Counted from the stretch's first letter, positions 26,521-35,120 are shown. The stretch is 43,211 bases of DNA from Cellulosilyticum sp. (GCA_029851645.1 JARKVN010000141.1:1-43211), one strand, 5' to 3'. Notes: a model not told the origin generated them from the sequence alone. Translations and numbers: made by a program.

Positions 26521-26698
26521 ATCTTCCGCGGTTCCACCCTTATTGAATGCACATACTCCTAATAGCATTCCTCTTTCAAAAATTACTCCAAAGCGCCCTT
26601 CATAAAAAGTCCAGTAACTGGCTTACACCCTCCCAATCTCGCTAAAACTCTTCTTTTTACTACTCCTCTTTTTCATTGTAATAAAGTCTTCATTGATT
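26484..26698 (-). promoter_or_regulatory. Glycine-specific T-box riboswitch of glyS
   Basis: Leader RNA that senses uncharged tRNA-Gly. The T-box core AAGGGTGGAACCGCGG is at 26541-26526 on the minus strand. Stem III is GAATGC paired with GCATTC around 26547-26572. Stem I holds AGCGAGATTGGGAGGGTG in its distal part and GAAGGGCGCTTTGGAGT on its 3' side, where the likely specifier GGC (26597-26595) codes glycine. When uncharged tRNA-Gly binds, the terminator at 26484-26520 is replaced by an antiterminator and glyS is transcribed. The specifier identity fits the downstream gene. Confidence 0.93.
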
Positions 26699-26705
26699 TA
26701 TGATA

Positions 26706-26734
26706 AATTTATCAAAAACAAACAAGACTGTCAA
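26706..26734 (-). promoter_or_regulatory. Promoter of the glyS T-box transcript
   Basis: On the minus strand, perfect TTGACA at 26734-26729, a 17-base spacer and TAAATT at 26711-26706, just ahead of T-box stem I. Confidence 0.8.
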
Positions 26735-26764
26735 GACTCTCTCTTATAAAAAGTCATATTCTTT

Positions 26765-27508
26765 TTATTGCTCCAGCTCAATAATGAGCTTATCTGCTGC
26801 TTTTACTACCTCCCCTTCATATTCTACCCCTTGCTCCTGAACCCACTTCATTAACCCTTCATAATCAGTCACTTGATGGCAAATCACTTCTTCTTGGTAG
26901 ATTTCATAACTGATTCCTGTACTTTCTAAATAAATTTTAAGCTGCTCTACAAAGTCTGGCTTTTCCTTAATATTGACCTGCCACCTAGTCTCCTGTAAAG
27001 ACGCCTCATCTTCTTCGCTTATCAAACGACTTCTCCCTGCTATATTGGGCTGCTCACTAGCTACTTGAACGCCCTGTTCTGGCTCGTAAAAGGATGCTTC
27101 ACTTATAGCACCTTCTTGCGCTTCATAAGGTGCTACTTCAGCTCGTGTAACGGATTTGGCACTTGGTTTATTCTGCATACTAAGTGGAATCATTTGACCA
27201 ATTCCCAAAAACCCTATCATTAAAGCAGCAACCAAGGCCCCACTGTACTGCCATTTCCACTTAAAAGCATGAACTACTTTAGATTTTTTTTCTTGCTTAA
27301 TACGTGTCATAAGTTCTTCGTGAAATCCATCAGGTAACTCAGGACTTTCCATTTGTTCCAGTAAAGATTTCATTTGTTTTAAAGCCCTCATTTCTTCACT
27401 ACACTTCTCGCACACCATAAGATGTGCCATAAGTTGCTCTTTTTCATGTGGACTAATCATTTCATCCATCTCAGCTGATATTAACTCACTATATTTTTTA
27501 CACTCCAT
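26765..27508 (-). CDS. Zinc-type anti-sigma factor (ZAS domain), partner of the upstream ECF sigma
   Basis: A predicted 247-residue membrane protein. The N-terminal zinc-finger anti-sigma domain has His29-x3-Cys33-x2-Cys36, the HxxxCxxC pattern. One membrane segment lies near 89-108. The outer part (about 109-247) matches nothing I recognise; it has an acidic linker and ends with a compact region beginning TRWQVNIKEKPDFVEQL. Such proteins hold their ECF sigma at the membrane until a signal leads to proteolysis or release. The frame also opens at GTG 27517, but AAGGAG is eight bases before the ATG at 27508, so that start is used. It follows the sigma gene by 12 bases. Confidence 0.85.
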   Translation of the reverse strand: MECKKYSELISAEMDEMISPHEKEQLMAHLMVCEKCSEEMRALKQMKSLLEQMESPELPDGFHEELMTRIKQEKKSKVVHAFKWKWQYSGALVAALMIGFLGIGQMIPLSMQNKPSAKSVTRAEVAPYEAQEGAISEASFYEPEQGVQVASEQPNIAGRSRLISEEDEASLQETRWQVNIKEKPDFVEQLKIYLESTGISYEIYQEEVICHQVTDYEGLMKWVQEQGVEYEGEVVKAADKLIIELEQ

Positions 27509-27520
27509 GTGGCACACTCC

Positions 27521-28135
27521 TTATTTATTATTATTATGACGAAAGAAAGAACGATAAGGTTCCTTATTTTGTTCAAAAATTTTCTTTAAGGCGCTTCGTG
27601 CACGAGATAGACGCGATTTAACCGTCCCAAGAGAAATTTCTAAAATATCTGCAATTTCTTCATATGAATAGGCTTCAATATCTCTCATAACAATCATCAC
27701 ACGATAGTCTTCTTTTAATTCACTAATACCTTGATGTATCACTTCTCCTAATTCTTTTTGTTCCATATGATGACTCATATCTTTCCAAATCTCAGTTTGC
27801 TCAGTTAGCTTTTCTTCTTTCCCTTCTTCTTCATCTATAAATAGCGAAATATCTTGAGTCTTTCTCTTATGCTTACGTAGTAAATCTAAGCACTGATTGG
27901 TTGTCATACGATAAATCCATGTACTTAGTTTAGATTGCCCTTTAAAACTACCCAGTTGTTTCCATATTTTAATACAGACTTCTTGCGCTGCATCATAAGC
28001 TTCTTCAGAATCCTTTAGAAGATGTAAACATAAAGCATAAATCTTCTTCTCATAAGCTTTAATGAGCTGCTCATAGGCTTCTATATCCCCTTTTAAACTG
28101 GCTTCTATAAGTTGCTCTTCATTTTCAAAATTCAC
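27521..28135 (-). CDS. ECF-family RNA polymerase sigma factor
   Basis: Extracytoplasmic-function sigma factor with only regions 2 and 4. With the start used here it has 204 residues. Region 2 is about 18-90 and contains DAAQEVCIKIWKQLGSF and STWIYRMTTNQCLDLLR. An acidic linker follows (about 98-125), and region 4 is about 135-190 with SYEEIADILEISLGTVKSRL. The open frame reaches an ATG at 28156 without a ribosome binding site; GTG at 28135 has AGGAG and AGGG upstream and is preferred, with some doubt. The SigW/SigV-like architecture plus the adjacent ZAS anti-sigma gene suggests an envelope stress response. Target genes cannot be told from this window. Confidence 0.88.
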   Translation of the reverse strand: MNFENEEQLIEASLKGDIEAYEQLIKAYEKKIYALCLHLLKDSEEAYDAAQEVCIKIWKQLGSFKGQSKLSTWIYRMTTNQCLDLLRKHKRKTQDISLFIDEEEGKEEKLTEQTEIWKDMSHHMEQKELGEVIHQGISELKEDYRVMIVMRDIEAYSYEEIADILEISLGTVKSRLSRARSALKKIFEQNKEPYRSFFRHNNNK

Positions 28136-28269
28136 GAGGTCCCTGCTCCTCTCCATATTCTATTAGATTATCCACTATTCTAATCTATATCCTAATCTGA
28201 TACAATGATAACCTGTGCTTTCTACTTATCATTTTAATTCATTCTCATTAAAATTTAGTAATATTTTAC

Positions 28270-28298
28270 TTGCCTTAGTGGATAATCTATGGTAATAT
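28270..28298 (+). promoter_or_regulatory. Probable promoter of tRNA-Leu
   Basis: TTGCCT at 28270-28275, a 17-base spacer and TAATAT at 28293-28298, 26 bases before the tRNA. Confidence 0.55.
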
Positions 28299-28323
28299 AA
28301 CTCTTGTCAAAACTTTAATATTC

Positions 28324-28406
28324 GCCGGCATGTCGGAATGGCAGACGATGCAGACTCAAAATCTGTTGTAGGTAACTACGTGTGGGTTCAAGTCCCACTG
28401 CCGGCA
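28324..28406 (+). tRNA. tRNA-Leu (anticodon CAA)
   Basis: Class II tRNA of 83 bases. The acceptor arm pairs GCCGGCA (28324-28330) with TGCCGGC (28399-28405), with discriminator A at 28406. The anticodon loop CTCAAAA gives CAA, reading UUG. A long variable arm (TGTAGGTAACTACG) and the T arm GTGGGTTCAAGTCCCAC are present. CCA is not encoded. It is a single tRNA gene with promoter and terminator. Confidence 0.97.
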
Positions 28407-28412
28407 TTTATG

Positions 28413-28446
28413 AAAATCACTATTAGTAGGCTAATAGTGATTTTTT
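28413..28446 (+). terminator. Intrinsic terminator of tRNA-Leu
   Basis: A 14-bp stem pairs 28413-28426 with 28431-28444 around the loop TAGG and ends in six T. It starts six bases after the tRNA. Confidence 0.9.
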
Positions 28447-28481
28447 GTTTATCTTTTCTAAGATACCTATCCTTTTAATGC

Positions 28482-28520
28482 AAAATCCCCAAGTCATCCT
28501 CTTAAATACTTGGGGATTTT
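28482..28520 (-). terminator. Intrinsic terminator of the ruvA-to-pbp transcription unit
   Basis: AAAATCCCCAAGT (28482-28494) pairs with ACTTGGGGATTTT (28508-28520) around a 13-base loop. It begins right after the pbp stop on the minus strand. Confidence 0.85.
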
Positions 28521-28521
28521 C

Positions 28522-29937
28522 CTATTTACTTTTTCTATAAGCTTCTACAATACTATTGGAAACGGATAAAGCTTGTGCACCTTTGCCGCCTCCCTCACCG
28601 ACTACTGCAAAAGCGAGAGGTGCTTTGGCTTCATCGTTAGGATCCTTAGCATATCCCATAAACCAAGAATGATCTGCTTTGGTTTCGTTTTGAGCAGTTC
28701 CTGTTTTCCCCCCTACAAGCAGTCCTTTTTCGGGTAACGATACGGCTGTTCCACGGTCTAAAACACCTTCCATAAGTTCTTGTAATTTATAGGCTTCTGC
28801 TTCAGTCATTAATGCTTCTCCTATTTTAGGCATGTTACGGTCTTTTATAATACCTGTTTTGATTTGGTTATTTTGATGTTTTTTGGTATATTCAATGAGA
28901 TAGGGCTGCATACTTACACCATCATTAGCTATAGCAGCTGCTAATATCGCCATATGAAGAGGCGTCGTTAAAGTACGTCCTTGCCCAATAGCTGTAGCAG
29001 CTTTCTCAAAGGCTGTATCATTATCTGTCAAACTTAACTGACTAACTGAATAACCAAAATCCACATCTAAAGCCCCATTAAATTTAACAGCTTCACCTGC
29101 ACTTCTTAAAGCACCATTAGGTAGACTTTCACCTAAAGCTACAAAATAACTATTACAAGATTTTTCAAAAGCTTTATTTAAATCGACCTCTCCATGAGCT
29201 GTACCATTAAAACATTTAATCGTATAATGATCTCCACTAATGCTTCCTGTGCAATTATAAGTAAAATCTAGCCCTTTATTTTGCCTCATATAAGCAAGCG
29301 TCGTAACCACTTTAAAAATAGACCCTGGTGGGTATAGGCCTTTAGTCGCCCGATTCAGAAGCGGTGAGTTTTCTTCATCACTATTTAAATCTACCCAATT
29401 CGCTTCTATATCATTAGGATTAAAATGGGGACTAGAATACATCGCTTTAATTTTACCTGTAGTAGCTTCCAATACCACAATACCACCTTTTTTACCCGAC
29501 ATAGCTTCTGCAACCGCACTTTGATAGTCATGATCTATAGTAAGCACCACATCTCGCCCATCAAATTTTTCATTTTTAAAGGCCATTTTTAAAATAGAAA
29601 ACAAGCTGTAATCTGGATATAATAGTTCACTATTAGCTAATGCTTCCACTCCTGTTTTACCTTTTTGACTATATCCTACAATATGTGCATAAAGCGTATC
29701 ATAAGGATAAACTCTCTTTCCTTCTTCATCTGTTGTGGCAAGAAGCATCAACTTATTATCATAAATATCCCCTCTTATGACTTCAGATTCTAAATGATCT
29801 AGCCTATTATTATATGGATGAATAGACATCTCCTTTTTCTTAAAGATGGTAAAATAAATAAGGTAGCCTATCAGTAGTGTAAAAATAATCATAAAGATGG
29901 CTGCTAATGTGTAAATCATTTTTTTATCTTTTTTCAC
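28522..29937 (-). CDS. Class B penicillin-binding protein, PbpA-like, partner of the SEDS protein
   Basis: A predicted 471-residue transpeptidase with an N-terminal membrane segment near 8-31. The domain ahead of the transpeptidase is short, so it is smaller than SpoVD or PBP2B and has no PASTA domain. Motifs are SIFK at 206-209, SCN at 260-262 and KTG at 411-413. Cysteines 229 and 242 are placed like those in the other two PBPs here. The frame opens upstream with an ATG at 29961, but GGGGGAG stands seven bases before the GTG at 29937, which is preferred and overlaps the SEDS gene by 14 bases. This coupling points to a polymerase-transpeptidase pair, like rodA-pbpA in Actinobacteria. It could serve elongation, division or sporulation; the sequence does not decide. 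Confidence 0.88.
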   Translation of the reverse strand: MKKDKKMIYTLAAIFMIIFTLLIGYLIYFTIFKKKEMSIHPYNNRLDHLESEVIRGDIYDNKLMLLATTDEEGKRVYPYDTLYAHIVGYSQKGKTGVEALANSELLYPDYSLFSILKMAFKNEKFDGRDVVLTIDHDYQSAVAEAMSGKKGGIVVLEATTGKIKAMYSSPHFNPNDIEANWVDLNSDEENSPLLNRATKGLYPPGSIFKVVTTLAYMRQNKGLDFTYNCTGSISGDHYTIKCFNGTAHGEVDLNKAFEKSCNSYFVALGESLPNGALRSAGEAVKFNGALDVDFGYSVSQLSLTDNDTAFEKAATAIGQGRTLTTPLHMAILAAAIANDGVSMQPYLIEYTKKHQNNQIKTGIIKDRNMPKIGEALMTEAEAYKLQELMEGVLDRGTAVSLPEKGLLVGGKTGTAQNETKADHSWFMGYAKDPNDEAKAPLAFAVVGEGGGKGAQALSVSNSIVEAYRKSK

Positions 29938-31294
29938 GTAACTTCTCCCCCTTTTCCTCATTCATACGCGCTTTATAAGAGAAATACGTAACCAGTCCAA
30001 TCATCCCCATACTTACTACAATAGAGGTGCCTCCTGCACTCATAAACGGTGTTGTAATTCCTGTAAGAGGAATAATTTTAAGTACGCCACCAATAATAAT
30101 AAAAACTTGAATACAAAAGATACTTGCAATCCCTACAATTACTAAACGATAAAAAGCATGACTATATCTAAAAGCAACTTGTAAACATAATAAAATAATT
30201 CCTAAGTAGCAAAACAATATCACAATGCCAATAATGTTTCCAAACTCTTCACAAACTGCTGCAAAAATATAATCCGAATAGGCAAAAGGGATTTTCCCTG
30301 GCATACCTCTTGTTAAACCACTTCCAAGCCATCCCCAAGTTCCTATAGCAAACAAGCCTTGTACCACTTGATAGCCCCCTCCGTTAATATCTGCCCATGG
30401 ATTGAGCCAAGCTTTCACACGAGTACGAACATGACCAAATAAAAAGTATGCTATAATGCTTCCACCTGCACCCATTAAAATTCCTAGACTAGGCAATAAA
30501 AAACTTTGTGATGCAATTAACAACATAAGTAGTGCAACCAAATAGTATAAAAGTACAGCCCCTAAATCCCTTTGGAGTACAAGGCATCCTAAGCTTAAAG
30601 CAGTAACTATTCCTGGAAAAATCAATCCTCTATATCCCTGCTTTCTGCGCTCCCCATCACTTAAGGTGGATGCCAAAAAAAGGATGAATGCAACTTTTCC
30701 AATCTCAGAGGGTTGAAATGAAATAGGCCCAATACTTACCCAGTTTGTTGCACCATATATGGTATCTCCAGCCACAAATGGCAAAAACATCGTTACTCCT
30801 AATAGCCCAAGATAAATATACTTATTCTGAGGCTTAATAAGCACAGAGAAAATGGAAGGAAAAATAAGGGCAATTACTGTTCCTACAATATAGGCTGCAA
30901 TCTGTTTCGTTACTAGGTCATGTTCTAAGCGCTCTAACATCAAGAAGCCAATGTCCATAATAAAAAACATCAATTGCCATAAAACAAGTTCTTGGTGCCT
31001 TTTCATCACCTTTAAAACAGTCATGGAAACAATAAATATTGCAAGTACAACCAGTCCATTGATGCCAATAGCAACCCGAATAGCTTCATCTGTTTGCTTT
31101 CCCATTAAAATACTCAAACCTGCCAAATGAAAAAAATATAAACAAATGGATAAAAAACGATTCTTTTCTTTACGACTGCCTAAGGAATAACTTACAAAAG
31201 GTTTCATAAAACTAAAGGCTACAATAACAAATAAAATACCAAAACCTGCAAAAATATAACGGCTTAGTAAAATCATGATATTAAAATACCCCAT
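29924..31294 (-). CDS. SEDS peptidoglycan glycosyltransferase, FtsW/RodA/SpoVE family
   Basis: Polytopic membrane protein of 456 residues with about twelve hydrophobic segments. SEDS proteins polymerise lipid II into glycan strands and work with a class B PBP. Recognisable motifs are PISFQPSEIGKVAFILFLA in the middle, NPWADINGGGYQVVQGLFAIGTWGW and its following GSGLTRGMPGKIPFAYSDYIFA, and the C-terminal PLTGITTPFMSAGGTS. Two extra hydrophobic helices at the N-terminus are as in actinobacterial and clostridial RodA-like proteins encoded with PbpA. GGAGGG precedes the ATG. It lies 14 bases after the U32 gene and overlaps the PBP gene. Whether it is FtsW, RodA or SpoVE in role is open. Confidence 0.9.
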   Translation of the reverse strand: MGYFNIMILLSRYIFAGFGILFVIVAFSFMKPFVSYSLGSRKEKNRFLSICLYFFHLAGLSILMGKQTDEAIRVAIGINGLVVLAIFIVSMTVLKVMKRHQELVLWQLMFFIMDIGFLMLERLEHDLVTKQIAAYIVGTVIALIFPSIFSVLIKPQNKYIYLGLLGVTMFLPFVAGDTIYGATNWVSIGPISFQPSEIGKVAFILFLASTLSDGERRKQGYRGLIFPGIVTALSLGCLVLQRDLGAVLLYYLVALLMLLIASQSFLLPSLGILMGAGGSIIAYFLFGHVRTRVKAWLNPWADINGGGYQVVQGLFAIGTWGWLGSGLTRGMPGKIPFAYSDYIFAAVCEEFGNIIGIVILFCYLGIILLCLQVAFRYSHAFYRLVIVGIASIFCIQVFIIIGGVLKIIPLTGITTPFMSAGGTSIVVSMGMIGLVTYFSYKARMNEEKGEKLREKR

Positions 31295-31308
31295 GAGCTG
31301 CCCCCTCC

Positions 31309-33627
31309 TTATAATACCCCTTTAAAGCTGGTTCCTTTTAATGAATGAGCGTCCATATTTCTTAAGTAATACTGTAGAACTTCTTCTATTTGGCATGCTG
31401 ACTCATTAGTAAATTGAATACGTAAATAACCTGACATAGGTAGTTCGTTCTTCTTAATCATTATTGGCTCATGACTCATAAGATGCATGATGCAAGCTTT
31501 ACAATCTGTTTGAATACCCCAAGTGATATTTTTTCGATCTTCTAATTCAAAGATGTGCTTTTCTTTAACACCTTTTTGACAAGATGGTGTTCCTCTTAAA
31601 ACGCATTGAGAAGAAGTCATAACCGGTAAGTGTCCATAAATCACTTTCTCCTTTTCACCTTCTAATAAAGCTGTTTCCTGCATAGATAATTCTACAGAAG
31701 TCGTTACACGTTCTGCGCCTAACTCTTGCCATAAAGCAATCGTTTCGTTATTTGCAATATTTAAGTTATAATCTATCACCATTTTCTTTTGCATCACTTT
31801 TAGGAGGTTAAATTCCCCCATATTGCGCACCAAAAAGCCTGTTAACATCGTATTTTCCCAATAAAGAAGTTCTGTTTTTACTTTCTGGTACATCTCCTCT
31901 TTCATCACATTAGGTAATGCTAAATAAAAAGCTTTTCCTACACTTAAAGCTTTTTCCAAAGCGATTTCAGCTCCGCCATTATCATAAAGCCATTCCCAAT
32001 AGATAGCATCAATTTCTGGATAACCACATACCACTTCCAGTTGCTCTAAGGAAGTTACATGAACAACCCAACCACCTGCCTGACTTCTTGAAAGTGAGAC
32101 GTTAGGATAGCTTTTTGGCACCTGAGCTACTTCTTTTTTTAGAAGCAGTTCTTCAAGTGCTAATACAGCCTCTCTACGTAGTGCATTCAGTGCTTTTACC
32201 CCTATATATGCATTTTCTGGCCACTTCATATCAACTGTTCTTGCGACAAAGGAAGTAGCACCCAATTTAGTAAACTGTTTCTTTGCTTGTTCTAACGTAA
32301 CAGGACTCTGGCTAGCCTCTTCAAGTATTTCTCCTTGTATAGAAACAGTTTTTCCTTGGCAAGTTAAAGTTATTTTTATAGGCTCATTAAGTTCTCCTTC
32401 AATAGTCATCTGAATAGGGAGCTTACGAACTGGTTTAAGATACGTTTGACGCATTTGTTTGAGTAAATTATGATTTTTGGTTAAGTAAACCTCACTTCCT
32501 ACTTCCACATATTTATCAAAAGAACATGTAATAGTAGTGCCTGCTTGACACGCCTTAGTAATTCCTGTTCCTACACTTTCTTTACCCAATCTAATAATTT
32601 CAAGGCCATCCCCAGGTTGTAACGCTTTTGTAAGCTTAATAGTTGCCACACCTGTTTTTGCAATAAAGCGTGTGACTTCGCCTACTTTAACCCCAATATG
32701 TCTTGGACTGACTGGAGTAAGCATTTTCCGGCTTCCTCTTTCATAGTAATACCCTTTAGAAAATCCGCCACGGTTAAAGACCCCTTTTAAAATATTCATA
32801 TCCTCTTCTGATACTTGATAAGGCCCACCTACTTCTGCCAAATCTACATATTTTCTATAAGTTCCTACAACAGATGCGACATACTCTGGAGACTTCATAC
32901 GTCCTTCAATTTTAAAAGAATGAATCCCTGCTTCTAAAAGTTCTGGAATAAACTCAATTGAACAAATATCTTTCAGACTTAAAAGATAACTTTCTTTATC
33001 TATGATCTTTCCATCTTCCTTGATGCCATACTTCATACGGCAAGTCTGTGCACAACGCCCACGATTACCGCTGCGACCACCAATTAAACTGCTCATAAGG
33101 CATTGACCTGAATAGCTATAGCAAAGCGCCCCATGGACAAAGGTTTCTATCTCAATATCACATTTTGTAATGATTTCTTTAATTTCCTTAAGCTGCATTT
33201 CTCTTGCTAGTACCACACGCTTAAAGCCTAGCTCTTTTAAAAACATAACATCTTCAATACTATGGGCTGACATTTGTGTACTTGCATGTAGCCTTAGATT
33301 AGGAAAGTACTGCCTTACCATATGCGCAATCCCTAAGTCTTGAATAATAATGGCATGCACACCTATTTCTTCTAAGTATTTTAAATAATTATACAGATTC
33401 TCTGTTTCTTGAGGCTTAATCAAAATATTAACAGTTACATAAACACGTACCCCTCTTAACTTAGCATACTTTACAATTTCTTCTAATTCATCTTCTGTAA
33501 AGTTATCTGCTGCTTGTCTTGCATTAAATCCTTTTCCTCCTACAAAAAGAGCATCTGCTCCATTTTCAATAGCTGCAATTGCGTTTTCCATTTTGCCAAC
33601 AGGCGCCAGTAATTCTGCTTTCTTCAA
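31309..33627 (-). CDS. U32 family protein with DUF3656 (RlhA/TrhP-like)
   Basis: A 772-residue protein. The N-terminal U32 domain (about 1-280) has the family signature ETFVHGALCYSYSGQCLMSS at 161-180, with Cys169 and Cys176, and Cys192 and Cys196 just after. The C-terminal part (about 380-490 and beyond) fits DUF3656. Long annotated as collagenase-like peptidases, U32 proteins such as E. coli RlhA and Bacillus TrhP are now tied to prephenate-dependent RNA hydroxylation (5-hydroxycytidine in 23S rRNA, 5-hydroxyuridine in tRNA). The DUF3656 architecture resembles RlhA, but I cannot assign the RNA target. The gene is 38 bases after zapA, the usual clostridial neighbour. Confidence 0.88.
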   Translation of the reverse strand: MKKAELLAPVGKMENAIAAIENGADALFVGGKGFNARQAADNFTEDELEEIVKYAKLRGVRVYVTVNILIKPQETENLYNYLKYLEEIGVHAIIIQDLGIAHMVRQYFPNLRLHASTQMSAHSIEDVMFLKELGFKRVVLAREMQLKEIKEIITKCDIEIETFVHGALCYSYSGQCLMSSLIGGRSGNRGRCAQTCRMKYGIKEDGKIIDKESYLLSLKDICSIEFIPELLEAGIHSFKIEGRMKSPEYVASVVGTYRKYVDLAEVGGPYQVSEEDMNILKGVFNRGGFSKGYYYERGSRKMLTPVSPRHIGVKVGEVTRFIAKTGVATIKLTKALQPGDGLEIIRLGKESVGTGITKACQAGTTITCSFDKYVEVGSEVYLTKNHNLLKQMRQTYLKPVRKLPIQMTIEGELNEPIKITLTCQGKTVSIQGEILEEASQSPVTLEQAKKQFTKLGATSFVARTVDMKWPENAYIGVKALNALRREAVLALEELLLKKEVAQVPKSYPNVSLSRSQAGGWVVHVTSLEQLEVVCGYPEIDAIYWEWLYDNGGAEIALEKALSVGKAFYLALPNVMKEEMYQKVKTELLYWENTMLTGFLVRNMGEFNLLKVMQKKMVIDYNLNIANNETIALWQELGAERVTTSVELSMQETALLEGEKEKVIYGHLPVMTSSQCVLRGTPSCQKGVKEKHIFELEDRKNITWGIQTDCKACIMHLMSHEPIMIKKNELPMSGYLRIQFTNESACQIEEVLQYYLRNMDAHSLKGTSFKGVL

Positions 33628-33654
33628 AATCTTTCACCTTTCTCTTAATAAACT

Positions 33655-33680
33655 AACAGGGGAAGTTACCTTCCCCTGTT
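33655..33680 (-). terminator. Hairpin at the zapA stop codon, before the U32 gene
   Basis: AACAGGGGAAG (33655-33665) pairs exactly with CTTCCCCTGTT (33670-33680) around a 4-base loop; the zapA TAA at 33668-33666 is in the loop. On the minus strand AGTTTATTAAG follows, a poor T-tract. Partial termination or mRNA processing is more likely than a complete stop. Confidence 0.55.
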
Positions 33681-34040
33681 TTCATGTTCTTTTTTTCTTT
33701 GATGAGTTGCTATTAACAGCTCTTCTTTCATATGTGCAAGTTGTAACGTCAGTTCTTTTACCGTTTCTTTAAGTTGCTCATTTTCAATCGTAACTTTCTC
33801 TACTGATGTTATATAAGTATCTAGTACTTCTTTTCTTTTTACACATTCATCTGCCAAATTCAAGGTAAGTAGTGTGTTTATTTTATTTTGACCTATATGA
33901 GTTTTATCATAAACGGAATGAATCTCAGCTAATTTTTCATTAATAATTTTAGCTACACGTTGCATGTGCTCTTCTGATTCACTGCTTTGAAGCGTATAAA
34001 TACTACCGCCAATCACAACTTCCACTTTATTTTTTGACAT
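33666..34040 (-). CDS. zapA: Cell division protein ZapA
   Basis: Small cytosolic FtsZ-bundling protein, 124 residues. The N-terminal part NKVEVVIGGSIYTLQSSES followed by HMQRVAKIINEKL is the ZapA head domain. LNLADECVKRKE lies at the base of the long C-terminal coiled coil (about 75-120, repeated hydrophobic and Glu/Lys positions). ZapA crosslinks FtsZ protofilaments at the division ring. It lies 75 bases after ruvB in the same direction. Neighbours with wall-synthesis genes further along agree with a division role. Confidence 0.9.
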   Translation of the reverse strand: MSKNKVEVVIGGSIYTLQSSESEEHMQRVAKIINEKLAEIHSVYDKTHIGQNKINTLLTLNLADECVKRKEVLDTYITSVEKVTIENEQLKETVKELTLQLAHMKEELLIATHQRKKEHENRGR

Positions 34041-34115
34041 GTACTAACACCCCATACCATGCATAATGCGCACTTTTCTTTTCCTAATTATAGCATACCC
34101 CACTTGAAAATACTA

Positions 34116-35108
34116 TCAACTTTTTAGCTTGAAAACTTCGTAAGCCTTTGGTGCAAGCATTCTCCCCCTAGGGGTTCGTTGCATAAACCCTTGCTGAATC
34201 AAATACGGTTCATAAACGTCCTCTAAAGTATCTCTTTCCTCCCCAATGGCTGCTGCCAGTGTATCTAAACCAACGGGTCCCCCTTTAAACTGTAAGGCAA
34301 TCGCTTCAATAATACGCCTGTCAATATCATCTAGACCATTTCTGTCGATATTTAGAAGTCCTAAAGCACTTGTACACACCTTATCATCTATTTGATTTTC
34401 AAATTTAATTAGGGCAATATCTCTAACTCGCTTTAACAGCCTGTTGGCAACTCTAGGTGTTCCACGACTACATTTCGCAAGTTCTAAAGCTGCCCCATTT
34501 GTAATAGGTGTTTCTAAAAGTCTTGCTGTACGCTCAATAATTTGTCCAAGTTCCTCATTTGTATAATATTCTAACCGCTGAATAATCCCAAAGCGATCCC
34601 TAAGTGGTGAGCTGAGCATACCTGCCCTTGTTGTTGCCCCAATTAAGGTGAACTTAGGAAGGGATAAACGAATGGATTTAGCTGTTGGCCCTTTTCCTAC
34701 CACAATATCGATGCAGTAATCTTCCATGGCAGAGTAAAGCACCTCTTCTACTTGTCGACTCATACGGTGAATTTCATCAATAAATAAAATATCCCCATGC
34801 TGCAAATTATTTAAGATGGCAGCAATATCTCCTGGCCTTTCAATAGCAGGTCCAGACGTAATCTTAATTTTAACCCCCATCTCAGCTGCAATAACACCTG
34901 CCATAGTGGTTTTCCCAAGTCCTGGTGGTCCATAGAGTAACACATGGTCTAGTGCTTCTTCTCTATGTTTCGCCGCTTCAATAAAAATTTTAATATTTTC
35001 CTTAATGGCACTTTGACCAATATACTCTCTGAGCGAAAGGGGGCGTATGCCACTTTCAATTTCTTGATCTTCTAATTGTAAGTCACTTGAAATAATTCTT
35101 TTTTCCAC
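34116..35108 (-). CDS. ruvB: Holliday junction helicase motor subunit RuvB
   Basis: AAA+ ATPase that drives branch migration of Holliday junctions as a hexamer with RuvA. It has 330 residues. Walker A GPPGLGKT is at 60-67, Walker [11 protein letters not shown] near 105, sensor 1 GATTRAG near 158, arginine finger in SSPLRDRFG, and a C-terminal winged helix with [16 protein letters not shown] and [10 protein letters not shown]. It starts 12 bases after ruvA. No ruvC lies nearby, which is normal for Firmicutes using RecU or another resolvase. Confidence 0.97.
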   Translation of the reverse strand: MEKRIISSDLQLEDQEIESGIRPLSLREYIGQSAIKENIKIFIEAAKHREEALDHVLLYGPPGLGKTTMAGVIAAEMGVKIKITSGPAIERPGDIAAILNNLQHGDILFIDEIHRMSRQVEEVLYSAMEDYCIDIVVGKGPTAKSIRLSLPKFTLIGATTRAGMLSSPLRDRFGIIQRLEYYTNEELGQIIERTARLLETPITNGAALELAKCSRGTPRVANRLLKRVRDIALIKFENQIDDKVCTSALGLLNIDRNGLDDIDRRIIEAIALQFKGGPVGLDTLAAAIGEERDTLEDVYEPYLIQQGFMQRTPRGRMLAPKAYEVFKLKS

Positions 35109-35120
35109 CTTTTCCCCTCC

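Noticed and set aside
26437-26568. N-terminal extension of GlyS
   Set aside because: This stretch is T-box antiterminator and terminator RNA; the ribosome binding site points to 26436.
28136-28156. ATG start of the ECF sigma factor at 28156
   Set aside because: There is no ribosome binding site before it; GTG at 28135 has one. The choice is not certain.
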